This document shows positions 1 to 7,315 of a stretch of 64,000 nucleotides of DNA, piece by piece. Origin of the DNA: Algoriphagus sp. (GTDB lineage: Bacteria > Bacteroidota > Bacteroidia > Cytophagales > Cyclobacteriaceae); assembly GCF_030694375.1 (NCBI RefSeq), contig NZ_JAUXYL010000040.1:186001-250000 (forward strand), in the 5' to 3' direction. Both the position numbers and the translations under genes were made by a program. Below the pieces are notes generated by a model that did no database searches, was not told the origin of the DNA, and saw nothing but the letters and a program-made list of their open reading frames with translations. Position 1 is the stretch's first letter. Every line of letters starts with the position of its first letter.

Positions 1-117
1 TTGGGCGATTTGCAGAAAGCAAGTGAGCAAATTGGCAAAAAATTAAAAGAAGCTGGTATTGATGGCCTGGAAAAAGGCAAAAAAGTATTGGACAAGTCTA
101 CTGCAGAGTTTAATTAA
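1..117 (+). CDS. C-terminal end of an unidentified protein (partial)
   Basis: An open frame enters from the left edge and ends with TAA at 115-117, giving 38 residues rich in Lys, Glu, Gly and Leu and ending STAEFN. A rho-independent terminator follows 25 bases later, which supports a genuine gene end. The fragment is too short to assign to a family; the charged, repeat-like composition is compatible with a helical tail. Confidence 0.55.
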   Translation: MGDLQKASEQIGKKLKEAGIDGLEKGKKVLDKSTAEFN

Positions 118-141
118 TTTTAAACTGAAGCATTCAAGTCA

Positions 142-170
142 AAAGCTGTGGAGAAATCCGCAGCTTTTTT
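142..170 (+). terminator. Rho-independent terminator
   Basis: Arms AAAGCTGTGG (142-151) and CCGCAGCTTT (158-167) pair over ten base pairs with one T-G wobble and a six-base loop, and run into a T tract. It ends the partial gene at the left edge and separates it from the aminotransferase. Confidence 0.8.
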
Positions 171-235
171 CTTTTGTGGCAAATCCCAAAAAATTGTTTT
201 CTTGTCAGTCTGATTCTTACAAGAATAATTTGGCT

Positions 236-1390
236 ATGTCACTTCGCTCCAAGCTTCCTCATATCGGTACTACAATTTTTACGGTGATGTCTCAAATGGC
301 ATCAGAAGAAAGAGCAATCAACCTTTCTCAGGGTTTTCCGGGATTTGGTGCTGATCCAGTCTTATTGGATTTGGTCGGGAAATATACACGGGAAGGATTC
401 AACCAATATGCTCCTATGGCTGGAATTCCAAGTCTACGGAAAATACTCTCCGAAAAAACGCAACTGACCCAAGGTTATTTCCCTGATCCTGATCGTGAAG
501 TCACTATTGTTTCAGGGGCGACGGAGGCTATTTTTTCGGCGGTCTCTGCTATCGTCAGAGGAGGAGATGAGGTGATCATTCTCGAACCCGCCTACGACAG
601 CTACGAACCTGCAATTCTTCTCAATGGAGGAATTCCAGTTTATGTCCCTTTAAATTCCACGGATTTCTCTGTGGATTGGGAGCAGGTGAAAAATGCTATT
701 TCTTCTAAAACGAGGGCAATTTTAGTTAATTCACCTCATAATCCCAGCGGGTTTGTTTGGGCTGAAAATGATCTGAATACCTTGGCGAATTTGATTCGGG
801 ATCGTGAAATTTATGTGGTAAGTGATGAGGTGTATGAGCACATTACTTTTGACGATAAGCGGCATTTTTCTTTGGGAGCCCATCCGGAGCTTAACCAAAA
901 AACATTTGTATGCGGCTCATTTGGGAAGACTTTTCACGTCACCGGCTGGAAAATCGGTTATTGTATAGCACCTCCTACTCTTACCGAGGAGTTCCGGAAA
1001 ATCCACCAATATGTCACATTTAGTACAGTGACACCGATTCAATATGCCTTTGCTGAATACCTTGAAGTGCCCGATCGCTATTTGTCTATCCCCAGTTTTT
1101 ATCAAGGAAAACGGGATTTTTTTGCAAAGGGGCTAAAGGAAACTTTATTTGAAGTGATTCCGAGCCATGGAAGTTTTTTTCAGCTTGTATCTTATGGTCA
1201 TCTCTCCAAAATCTCTGACAGAGAGCTGGCAGAAAAAATGACAAGAAAACTCAAAGTAGCCTGTATTCCTGTATCAGTTTTTTACAGCGATAAAAAAGAC
1301 GATAAAATCATTCGATTTTGCTTTGCAAAAACTAATGAGGACTTGTCTAAGGGTATAGAAAGGTTACAAAACCTTCGCAGTATTTTATGA
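236..1390 (+). CDS. PLP-dependent aminotransferase, methionine aminotransferase (YbdL) type
   Basis: A 384-residue class I/II fold-type I aminotransferase. Visible marks are the N-terminal substrate loop (INLSQGFPGF, about 29-38), the NSPHNPSG loop (165-172), the SDEVYEHI segment (196-203) and the cofactor-binding Lys231 in SFGKTFHVTGWK. These patterns match the methionine aminotransferase/kynurenine aminotransferase-like group, which moves the amino group of methionine or aromatic amino acids to a keto acid in the cytosol. The frame stays open upstream to 59, but that extension crosses the terminator and overlaps the previous gene, so ATG 236 is preferred; it also matches the usual family start (LPHIGTTIFTVMSQMA). 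The last six bases overlap the convergent histidine kinase gene. Exact substrate is inferred from family resemblance. Confidence 0.88.
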   Translation: MSLRSKLPHIGTTIFTVMSQMASEERAINLSQGFPGFGADPVLLDLVGKYTREGFNQYAPMAGIPSLRKILSEKTQLTQGYFPDPDREVTIVSGATEAIFSAVSAIVRGGDEVIILEPAYDSYEPAILLNGGIPVYVPLNSTDFSVDWEQVKNAISSKTRAILVNSPHNPSGFVWAENDLNTLANLIRDREIYVVSDEVYEHITFDDKRHFSLGAHPELNQKTFVCGSFGKTFHVTGWKIGYCIAPPTLTEEFRKIHQYVTFSTVTPIQYAFAEYLEVPDRYLSIPSFYQGKRDFFAKGLKETLFEVIPSHGSFFQLVSYGHLSKISDRELAEKMTRKLKVACIPVSVFYSDKKDDKIIRFCFAKTNEDLSKGIERLQNLRSIL

Positions 1391-2842
1391 AATTGGAGCG
1401 TCTTCTGAGAGATTTAGCCTGATTACGAAACAAGTACCTTTGCCAACCTCTGATTTCACCCGAATGGTACCCCCGTGACTGAAAATAATGTTTTGCGTAT
1501 TGGTTAGTCCCAATCCGGATCCCCCGATTTTATCCGTGAAAAAAGGCTCAAAAATCCGCTCCAGGTTTTCTTGGGCAATTCCAGCACCATTATCCAGTAT
1601 TTCCACCTGACATTGATGGCCTCTTAGAATAGTCTTAATGATAAGTTTCCCATTTTTATCCTCCATAGATTCAATTGCGTTTACTAAAATATTACTAAAA
1701 GCAATTTTTATTTTCTCAGCGTCAAGGGGTAGGAGACAGTCTTCATCCTTGTATTGTTTGATGACTTTAATTCCTTTCAATTCAATCCGGTTGACTTGAT
1801 CCAAAGCTTCATCCAAGAGGTCTTCGATAGAATGATTTTGAATGTTTAATTCTGAAAAACGGGTACTGTCCAAGAGTTGGGAAACCAAGTGATTGATTCG
1901 ATCACAATTTCTTCGGATAACCTCGATCAGGTCTCCACTTTCAGCCAATGTTTCTTTCGAAAGTTCTAATTGAAGTTGGTCAGCAGAAAGGACTATGGTG
2001 GTTAGCGGGTTTTTGACTTCATGAGCCAAAAGACGGGCAATCCTTCCCGTTGAGGAGAATTTTTTAAGATTAAGTGCTTCTTCAGCTTGAGTTTTGATCG
2101 CGCTTAGGTCTTTGATCAAAACCTGAAATTGATTATCGTCTTGTTTGGCTATACTTATTATCGTGTTTATAACAGCGTTATCATCTGTCATGATAACCGT
2201 TTCTATTTCAAAGGATTCTGTCTTTTTTTCCAGGTTTTTGAGAAGTTTTTGCTTAGCACTGTCCTCAAAAATCAAATCGCTGAAAAAACATTCTTTTTCG
2301 GAAGAATTTTCATGTGGATTTATGCCAAATTTATTAACGAACATGGGGTTTGCTTCGAGGATTTTACTTTTCCCGTCAATTAGGATAAAAGGATCAGCCG
2401 CCATTTCAAAAATAGATCGAAACTTTTTGCACGTTTGCTCCAGAGACTCAAATAGTTTTGAGTCACGAATGGCAAACTGCAGTCTCCTCTCGAAGGTATT
2501 TGCATCATATTTTCCCCGAACCAAATAATCCGCAACCCCTAGGTTGAGCACTTCCTTGTCGATGGTTTCAGAATCCAATCCTGAAAGCATTATCAGAGGA
2601 GCATGCTTTCGTAATGCCTTTATTTCTTTGATCAGATTAAGCTGATCGTCCTTACCTGGATTATATCCTACCAGAAATACAGTGTAGGAGTCTTTAATTT
2701 TGACCAGTGCGTCATCGATGGACTGTGCCGTTTCTAGGACGTATTTATTCTTTTTGGCGGTCTTTAATATGGTAGAGACCAGCTTTTGTTCTTCCTGATC
2801 ATCGTCGACATATAATATCCGAATGACTTCTTTTTCTACCAT
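1385..2842 (-). CDS. Hybrid sensor histidine kinase with N-terminal pseudo-receiver and PAS domain
   Basis: A 485-residue soluble kinase. Residues 7-125 form a receiver-like domain, 140-250 a PAS-like domain, 262-335 a HisKA dimerisation domain with His274 (LLAHEVKNPL), and 375-478 an HATPase domain with N box (NILVNAIE), G1 (DNGAGI) and G2 (GGSGLGL). No membrane segment is present, so it senses an intracellular cue. The receiver keeps the acidic pocket (YVDDD, 11-15) but the position normally holding the phospho-acceptor Asp is Gly59 (FLVGYNPG), so it probably acts as a protein-interaction module rather than a phosphate receiver. It lies divergent to two small genes, a CheY-like regulator and a sigma-54 activator, its likely partners. 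Its 3' end overlaps the aminotransferase gene by six bases. Confidence 0.9.
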   Translation of the reverse strand: MVEKEVIRILYVDDDQEEQKLVSTILKTAKKNKYVLETAQSIDDALVKIKDSYTVFLVGYNPGKDDQLNLIKEIKALRKHAPLIMLSGLDSETIDKEVLNLGVADYLVRGKYDANTFERRLQFAIRDSKLFESLEQTCKKFRSIFEMAADPFILIDGKSKILEANPMFVNKFGINPHENSSEKECFFSDLIFEDSAKQKLLKNLEKKTESFEIETVIMTDDNAVINTIISIAKQDDNQFQVLIKDLSAIKTQAEEALNLKKFSSTGRIARLLAHEVKNPLTTIVLSADQLQLELSKETLAESGDLIEVIRRNCDRINHLVSQLLDSTRFSELNIQNHSIEDLLDEALDQVNRIELKGIKVIKQYKDEDCLLPLDAEKIKIAFSNILVNAIESMEDKNGKLIIKTILRGHQCQVEILDNGAGIAQENLERIFEPFFTDKIGGSGLGLTNTQNIIFSHGGTIRVKSEVGKGTCFVIRLNLSEDAPIS

Positions 2843-3094
2843 TGTTTTTGGAATCGAAATTATTTGTAGGGTGTGTAATTGAGATTAATAGTTTGTGTTC
2901 TTTAAAACTTTTAAAGTTCAATCAAAAAATACACTCGAGCAGAAAGATCGCATGATAAATCGGTAAATGCAATTTCCCCAAATCGGGCATTATTCTACTC
3001 TTTTTTTCTCAGTATTATTAGATAATAGATAAATAATAAAAGTGTAAACGTTTGTTTTATTGGCTCTTGGCAGATTACAATCATTTTATTTTTT
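2843..3094. other. Divergent intergenic region with palindrome and shared decamer
   Basis: No open frame of interest. It holds the palindrome AACTTTTAAAGTT (2906-2918) and the decamer TTTCCCCAAA (2973-2982), which recurs at 5610-5619 upstream of the second sigma-54-like element. Both could be activator sites. It separates the minus-strand kinase from the plus-strand small genes and should hold promoters for both. Confidence 0.4.
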
Positions 3095-3110
3095 AGGCAC
3101 AGGGATTGGG
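3095..3110 (+). promoter_or_regulatory. Candidate sigma-54-type (-24/-12) promoter
   Basis: The sequence AGGCACAGGGATTGGG has GG at 3096-3097, ten bases, then GG at 3108-3109. This fits the -24 half of the sigma-54 consensus (TGGCAC) and the spacing, but the -12 half is TTGG instead of TTGC. It sits 44 bases before the ATG at 3154. An almost identical element lies at 5744-5759, and a sigma-54 activator is encoded in between. Confidence 0.4.
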
Positions 3111-3153
3111 TTATTTGATTTAAATAAACTTTCAACCAAAACTTAAAATTAAA

Positions 3154-3306
3154 ATGAACAATTTACTGTACATCATTGCCGTAATCTTAGTTATAGGATG
3201 GCTTATTGGAGTATTCGCTTACAGTGCTACTGGCATCATCCACGTTCTCTTGGTCATTGCAATCATTGCGATCTTATTCAAGGTAATAGGTGGACGGTCC
3301 TTTTAA
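3154..3306 (+). CDS. Small membrane protein, lmo0937/DUF5670 family
   Basis: A 50-residue protein, MNNLLYIIAVILVIGWLIG at the start, with two closely spaced hydrophobic segments (about 4-23 and 28-45) joined by a short AYSATG turn, and a short polar tail GGRSF. Length and the pattern WLIGVFAYSATGIIHVLLV match the lmo0937/DUF5670 group of tiny inner-membrane proteins, whose function is unknown but which are often stress-induced. A sigma-54-like element lies just upstream and the next small gene follows after 43 bases, so both may be read as one transcript controlled by the activator encoded at 4143. Confidence 0.75.
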   Translation: MNNLLYIIAVILVIGWLIGVFAYSATGIIHVLLVIAIIAILFKVIGGRSF

Positions 3307-3349
3307 ATTTAACATTTGTTCATAAAGATAAATTTGGAATAAATCGTTC

Positions 3350-3523
3350 ATGAAAATCAAAGGAAATCGCAAAATGGAAACAGGATCGATTTTGGAAGTT
3401 ATCCTTAAACTTTCAGGGAAATCCAACCAATCTAAAACCCGCGAAATTTACCTTTGGGATAATGCTGAGTCTTTCAAAGGCAATACCAAAGAAGCGATCA
3501 TGAATGATATAGAGAATTCTTAA
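3350..3523 (+). CDS. Small hypothetical protein (57 aa)
   Basis: ATG 3350 to TAA 3523 encodes 57 residues, basic at the N-terminus and acidic at the C-terminus, with no membrane segment or Cys. A second in-frame ATG lies at codon 9. It is 43 bases downstream of the DUF5670 gene on the same strand and ends about 120 bases before a strong terminator, which supports a two-gene transcript. I do not recognise the family. Coding status is inferred from position and clean codon use rather than homology. Confidence 0.5.
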   Translation: MKIKGNRKMETGSILEVILKLSGKSNQSKTREIYLWDNAESFKGNTKEAIMNDIENS

Positions 3524-3644
3524 TTTATTTATTACAAATTTTAAACACTTAATCTGCATATAATTTCTATCCCTGTAGCGGTTTTTTAGGATGAATAATG
3601 TTTGATTATTTGATTGTCAATAAAGTAAGTGGTTTGGGGATTTT

Positions 3645-3676
3645 AAAAAGGTGTAATCTCAGGTTACACCTTTTTC
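3645..3676 (+). terminator. Symmetric rho-independent terminator
   Basis: Perfect 12-bp arms AAAAAGGTGTAA (3645-3656) and TTACACCTTTTT (3664-3675) around a seven-base loop. The A and T runs make it able to work in both directions; it closes the small-gene transcript before the response-regulator pair. Confidence 0.85.
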
Positions 3677-3757
3677 GTAAAATGTATGTTGTCAATATGG
3701 GCGCATATTAATCATTAGAGTGCGTTGACTTTTTCAACACATCTAGAATTAACAAAT

Positions 3758-4165
3758 ATGAAAAAGCATGTTATCTTGGTAGTTGACGATGAGAAAGAGA
3801 TTAGAAATTTGTTTTTTCGATATTTGGGAAAGAAGGGATACATCGTTCATTTGGCAGGTTCAATTGAAGAAGAAAAAAGAGTTTTGGAAAAAGTAATTCC
3901 AGATCTTATTTTCTTAGATATTAACCTCCCTGATGGCAATGGACTCGATGAATTACGGAGGTTGAAACCCTACAAGGAGGGGTGCAAAGTGATAATGATG
4001 AGTGCATTTGATCATATGGAAGAGCAAAAAGATGCCTTTGATTCTTTTGCAATTGATTTCTTGAGTAAGCCATTTAGTCTTTCAAGACTTAATCAAGTCT
4101 TAGAATCTCGATTTAACCCTTTAATTATACCCAAAAAAGATAATGGCCCACATATTAGTAATTGA
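3758..4165 (+). CDS. CheY-like single-domain response regulator
   Basis: A 135-residue receiver with nothing attached. Conserved positions are the acidic pair in LVVDDEKE (10-11), phospho-acceptor Asp54 in FLDINLPDG, the Ser of MMSAFD and the Lys of LSKPFS. ATG 3758 is chosen over the upstream in-frame codon at 3725 because the receiver fold begins directly at MKKHVILVVDDE. Its last 23 bases overlap the start of the sigma-54 activator gene, so the two are translationally linked and probably act in one phosphorelay. A stand-alone receiver of this sort usually works through protein contacts or as a phosphate shuttle or sink; which applies here cannot be seen. Confidence 0.88.
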   Translation: MKKHVILVVDDEKEIRNLFFRYLGKKGYIVHLAGSIEEEKRVLEKVIPDLIFLDINLPDGNGLDELRRLKPYKEGCKVIMMSAFDHMEEQKDAFDSFAIDFLSKPFSLSRLNQVLESRFNPLIIPKKDNGPHISN

Positions 4166-5561
4166 TGATAATCTGGATATATGCCAGCTTTTGGACCGTT
4201 TTCTGACCAAAAAAGGGCATAACGTTCAGACTACCATATCAGGGAAAACCGGTTTGGATTACATCAAAAAGATGCAGTATGATCTGATCTTTTGTGATTT
4301 CAAACTCCGTGAAATGGACGGTAGGGAGATATTGCAGAAAGTTAAAGAAGTATCCCCAAGCACACAGGTGGTAATCATCACCGGTTATGCAGATGTCAAG
4401 ATTGCTGTTGAAGTAATTAAAAATGGAGCCTTTGATTACATAACCAAGCCTCTAATCCCGGATGAAATTTTATTGCTTATTGACCGATGCATGTTGGCTA
4501 AAAAGGAAAGCCATTCTTATTCTGTCAATTTTTTGAAACCGAATGAAATGGGTAATTCTTCGAATTCCTCTACTAATCTTCCAAAGGACAACTACCTCCG
4601 CGGAATAGGCAAAGAATCTCGAAAGCTCTATAAGGAAGTTCAACTAGTCGCTCCGACCAATCTAAGTGTGGTGATTTATGGAGAGAGTGGTGCCGGAAAG
4701 GAAAATATTGCAAAAATCATCCATGAACAAAGTTCAAGGGCGGGGAAACCTTTTATTGCGATCGATTGTGGTGCTTTAACCAAAGAACTTGCTGGCAGTG
4801 AGCTTTGGGGCCATGAAAAAGGAGCTTTTACCGGCGCACATTCTGACAAAGCGGGTCAATTTGAACTGGCAGATGGCGGTACGATATTTTTGGATGAAAT
4901 TTCAAATTTGTCTTACGAAATTCAAGTGGGGTTGCTTAGACTGGTGCAGGAAAGAAAACTCAGAAGAATTGGAGCGAGTAAAGACAGGTCAATCGATGTT
5001 AGAATTTTGGTTGCGTCTAATGAAGACCTCCGCAAATCAGTTCAGGAAGGTAAATTCCGGGAAGACTTATTTTTTCGATTCAATGAATTCAGTATTACTG
5101 TTCCTCCTTTAAGGGAGCGGAAAGATGATATTGCTGCTTTTTCCAAGCACTTTCTGGAATTAGCCAATGAGGAATTAAATAAGGATTTGGTGGGTTTTGA
5201 CCCGGATGTATTAGATGTATTTTTGAATTATGACTGGCCAGGAAATCTCAGGGAAATGAGAAATGTAATCCGAAGGGCAATCTTATTGTCAAATGGCAGA
5301 ACTATTAGTCTTTCCGGATTGCCACCGGAGGTGGTTTACTTCAGAAAATTCAATTTCAAAGAGTTGGACGAAGAGGATCCTCAGTTGGAAACAGTTAGAA
5401 ATGATTCGTATTCCAGTCTAAAAAATGCAGCTGCCGGAGCGGAAGCAGCCATCTTGCGGAAAGTGCTTGAAGAAGTTAAGTACAATCGAACCAAAGCCGC
5501 ACAGCGCTTAGGTATAGATCGAAAAACTCTTTTCAACAAAATGAAGCAATATGATTTATGA
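4143..5561 (+). CDS. NtrC-family sigma-54-dependent response regulator
   Basis: A 472-residue bacterial enhancer-binding protein. Residues 1-120 are a receiver with Asp52 (FCDFKLREMDG) and Lys102 (TKPL). Residues 153-385 are the AAA+ domain with Walker A GESGAGKE (180-187), the sigma-54 contact loop GAFTGA (227-232), Walker B TIFLDE (247-252) and WPGNLRE (365-371). Residues 430-472 carry a Fis-type helix-turn-helix (AAQRLGIDRKTLFNKMK). An intact GAFTGA loop implies real sigma-54 activation. Two near-identical -24/-12-like elements flank this gene, at 3095 and 5744, and are its natural candidate targets. The neighbouring pseudo-receiver kinase and the overlapping CheY gene are the likely input. 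Confidence 0.95.
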   Translation: MAHILVIDDNLDICQLLDRFLTKKGHNVQTTISGKTGLDYIKKMQYDLIFCDFKLREMDGREILQKVKEVSPSTQVVIITGYADVKIAVEVIKNGAFDYITKPLIPDEILLLIDRCMLAKKESHSYSVNFLKPNEMGNSSNSSTNLPKDNYLRGIGKESRKLYKEVQLVAPTNLSVVIYGESGAGKENIAKIIHEQSSRAGKPFIAIDCGALTKELAGSELWGHEKGAFTGAHSDKAGQFELADGGTIFLDEISNLSYEIQVGLLRLVQERKLRRIGASKDRSIDVRILVASNEDLRKSVQEGKFREDLFFRFNEFSITVPPLRERKDDIAAFSKHFLELANEELNKDLVGFDPDVLDVFLNYDWPGNLREMRNVIRRAILLSNGRTISLSGLPPEVVYFRKFNFKELDEEDPQLETVRNDSYSSLKNAAAGAEAAILRKVLEEVKYNRTKAAQRLGIDRKTLFNKMKQYDL

Positions 5562-5683
5562 TATTTTCAGCCTTGAATTTTAGAAGGAACTTACTCCAAT
5601 TGGGCGATTTTTCCCCAAACTTCTAGAATTGAATTATCCTTTACCGTGCTGTCTTCTGAATTTTAAATTCAAAAAATACTCTT

Positions 5684-5709
5684 AAAAGGCGTTTAATCGC
5701 CTTTTTTTT
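5684..5709 (+). terminator. Rho-independent terminator
   Basis: Arms AAAAGGCG (5684-5691) and CGCCTTTT (5698-5705) with loop TTTAAT, followed by a T run to 5709. It ends the CheY/NtrC transcript about 120 bases after the activator stop codon. Confidence 0.85.
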
Positions 5710-5743
5710 ATGATCTGCCAATCTTTGGCTTCTCTCAGTTCAT

Positions 5744-5759
5744 AGGCACGGGATTTGGA
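5744..5759 (+). promoter_or_regulatory. Candidate sigma-54-type (-24/-12) promoter, second copy
   Basis: AGGCACGGGATTTGGA has GG at 5745-5746, ten bases, then GG at 5757-5758. The -24 half (AGGCACG) is close to the sigma-54 consensus; the -12 half is TTGG. It closely resembles the element at 3095-3110 and lies just after a terminator, 30 bases before the ATG at 5789, where a promoter is expected. Confidence 0.4.
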
Positions 5760-5788
5760 AAGTTTGATGTAATCTAATTTTGTTTGAG

Positions 5789-6283
5789 ATGAATAATAGT
5801 ACAAAACTTAGTTTAGAACTGATTCCTGCTTCTGAAAAAAACAGGGAAAGGCTAGATACGCCTACTTTTTCGGTTTTGCTTTTTGATTTTAAAATTTTCC
5901 AAAAAGAGGTATCACAGTTTTACTCCATTTACCAGGGGCCTGATTACTTTGATTTTTTAAAAAGACTGTCTGAACTTCGGTTTCAGGTCAATTCCATTGT
6001 GGAAGAGCTGGAAATTCACTTTAATGATTTGAATAAAATACCATATAAATCCTTGAACAACTCATTTGAATTTACCCTCGAAAAAGGTCATGTAATGGTA
6101 AGTACTGATGCTGAAAGAATCTCCAATGTAGTAGCTGGTTTAGGAAATTTGATTCAATCAAGTCGTAAAGCTGCATTGGAGGCTTTTAGAGAAGAAAACT
6201 TTATAATAGAATCGATGTTAAGTGGCTTCGCCAAAGAAATGGAAAGAAGCAAATGGATCTTCTATATGTATTCAAAATATTAA
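5789..6283 (+). CDS. Hypothetical protein (164 aa)
   Basis: A soluble, largely helical-looking 164-residue protein with no signal peptide, membrane segment or recognised motif. It includes an acidic stretch VEELEIHFNDLN (about 71-82) and a helical C-terminal third. ATG 5789 is preferred over TTG 5780, three codons upstream. The gene is a single transcription unit: a sigma-54-like element lies upstream and a strong terminator 23 bases downstream. Its place beside the sigma-54 activator suggests it is an output or partner of that system, but I do not recognise the family. Confidence 0.65.
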   Translation: MNNSTKLSLELIPASEKNRERLDTPTFSVLLFDFKIFQKEVSQFYSIYQGPDYFDFLKRLSELRFQVNSIVEELEIHFNDLNKIPYKSLNNSFEFTLEKGHVMVSTDAERISNVVAGLGNLIQSSRKAALEAFREENFIIESMLSGFAKEMERSKWIFYMYSKY

Positions 6284-6305
6284 TGAAAGGGTGATAAAGT
6301 TAAAG

Positions 6306-6333
6306 AACTGTGGAAATTCCACAGTTTTTTTTT
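6306..6333 (+). terminator. Rho-independent terminator
   Basis: AACTGTGG (6306-6313) and CCACAGTT (6319-6326) form a perfect stem around AAATT, with a run of nine T bases from 6325 onward. It ends the 164-residue gene. Confidence 0.85.
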
Positions 6334-6371
6334 GTCGTATTGAAGCCAATTCTCAAATAATACCTATATAC

Positions 6372-6388
6372 CCTACCAAATTGGTAGG
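6372..6388 (+). promoter_or_regulatory. Operator-like palindrome upstream of the TauE-type exporter
   Basis: CCTACC (6372-6377) and GGTAGG (6383-6388) are inverted around AAATT, making a 17-base near-perfect palindrome. A -7-like box TAATTTTG lies at 6407-6414, so the palindrome would cover the -33 area of the exporter promoter, a usual site for a repressor. The preceding terminator ends at 6333, and no T run follows, so it is not a terminator. Confidence 0.45.
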
Positions 6389-6445
6389 TTAATAACTTTT
6401 TGTTTTTAATTTTGGAATTCAAACCTATTATCAAATTGACTTCCG

Positions 6446-7315
6446 ATGGAAAAACTCATCCTACGTCTCCGAAATGAGCCTTTTTGGAGTATGTTTTTCG
6501 CCTTTGCGGCAATGATTTTTGTATTGATGGTTACCCAGACGCTGACACAATCAATCAAAAGCTGGGAACTGGATACAGAGATGTTTTTATGGTTTTTGCT
6601 TGTTGGATTTGTTGCACAGAGCATAGACGGTGCCTTGGGAATGGCGTATGGTGTCAGTTGCAATTCCATTTTGCTAGGAATTGGAATTCCACCTGCCTCC
6701 GCCTCCGCTTGGGTTCATTTTGCTCAAGTCTTTACCAGTTTAGCCTCTGGTATTTCTCATTGGAAAATGGGAAATGTAGACTGGAAATTAGCCAAAAGGC
6801 TTTTAATTCCGGGAGTGATCGGGTCTGTTATTGGAGCCTTTTTATTATCCAATGTTGACGGAGATTTAGTGAAGCCGATCATTGCTGTTTACCTATTCGT
6901 GATGGGTATCGTGATCTTGCGAAAGGTCAGAAAAAAGCACGCCCCAAAATTCAACAGGGAAAGCAGAAGTCTTCCGGTCTTAGCAACAGGAGGAGGATTT
7001 GCTGATGCTATCGGCGGCGGCGGCTGGGGACCAATTGTCAACAGTACTTTACTCAGTAAAGGAAAAATCGCCCGCTATGCTATCGGAACTGGGAATTTTG
7101 TCGAGTTCTTTGTGTCTCTGGCAAGTGCCTCTACGTTTTTGTTTTTTGTCAAAGAATTAAGTCTTGCTCCGGTTTTGGGCTTGATATTAGGCGGAATTAT
7201 CGCTGCACCATTTGCCGCCTATATTTGTAAATTGATCAAACCTAAATATCTGATGATTGCAGTGGGGATTTTGATTATTCTATTAAGTATCAGGACATTT
7301 TATCTTGCTCTTTGA
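6446..7315 (+). CDS. Sulfite exporter TauE/SafE family membrane protein
   Basis: A 289-residue polytopic inner-membrane protein with about eight hydrophobic segments, the first at 14-33. The repeated family pattern is visible: GFVAQSIDGALGMAYGVS (about 54-71) in the first half and GGFADAIGGGGWGPIV (about 178-193) in the second. This family exports small sulfur-containing or organic anions such as sulfite, sulfoacetate or sulfolactate; the actual substrate is unknown here. An operator-like palindrome lies upstream. Its TGA overlaps the ATG of the DUF1684 gene by one base, so the two are translated together. Confidence 0.85.
   Translation: MEKLILRLRNEPFWSMFFAFAAMIFVLMVTQTLTQSIKSWELDTEMFLWFLLVGFVAQSIDGALGMAYGVSCNSILLGIGIPPASASAWVHFAQVFTSLASGISHWKMGNVDWKLAKRLLIPGVIGSVIGAFLLSNVDGDLVKPIIAVYLFVMGIVILRKVRKKHAPKFNRESRSLPVLATGGGFADAIGGGGWGPIVNSTLLSKGKIARYAIGTGNFVEFFVSLASASTFLFFVKELSLAPVLGLILGGIIAAPFAAYICKLIKPKYLMIAVGILIILLSIRTFYLAL

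Noticed and set aside
59..235. N-terminal extension of the aminotransferase frame
   Set aside because: It crosses a strong terminator hairpin, overlaps the previous gene and is not part of the family; the start at 236 fits the family.
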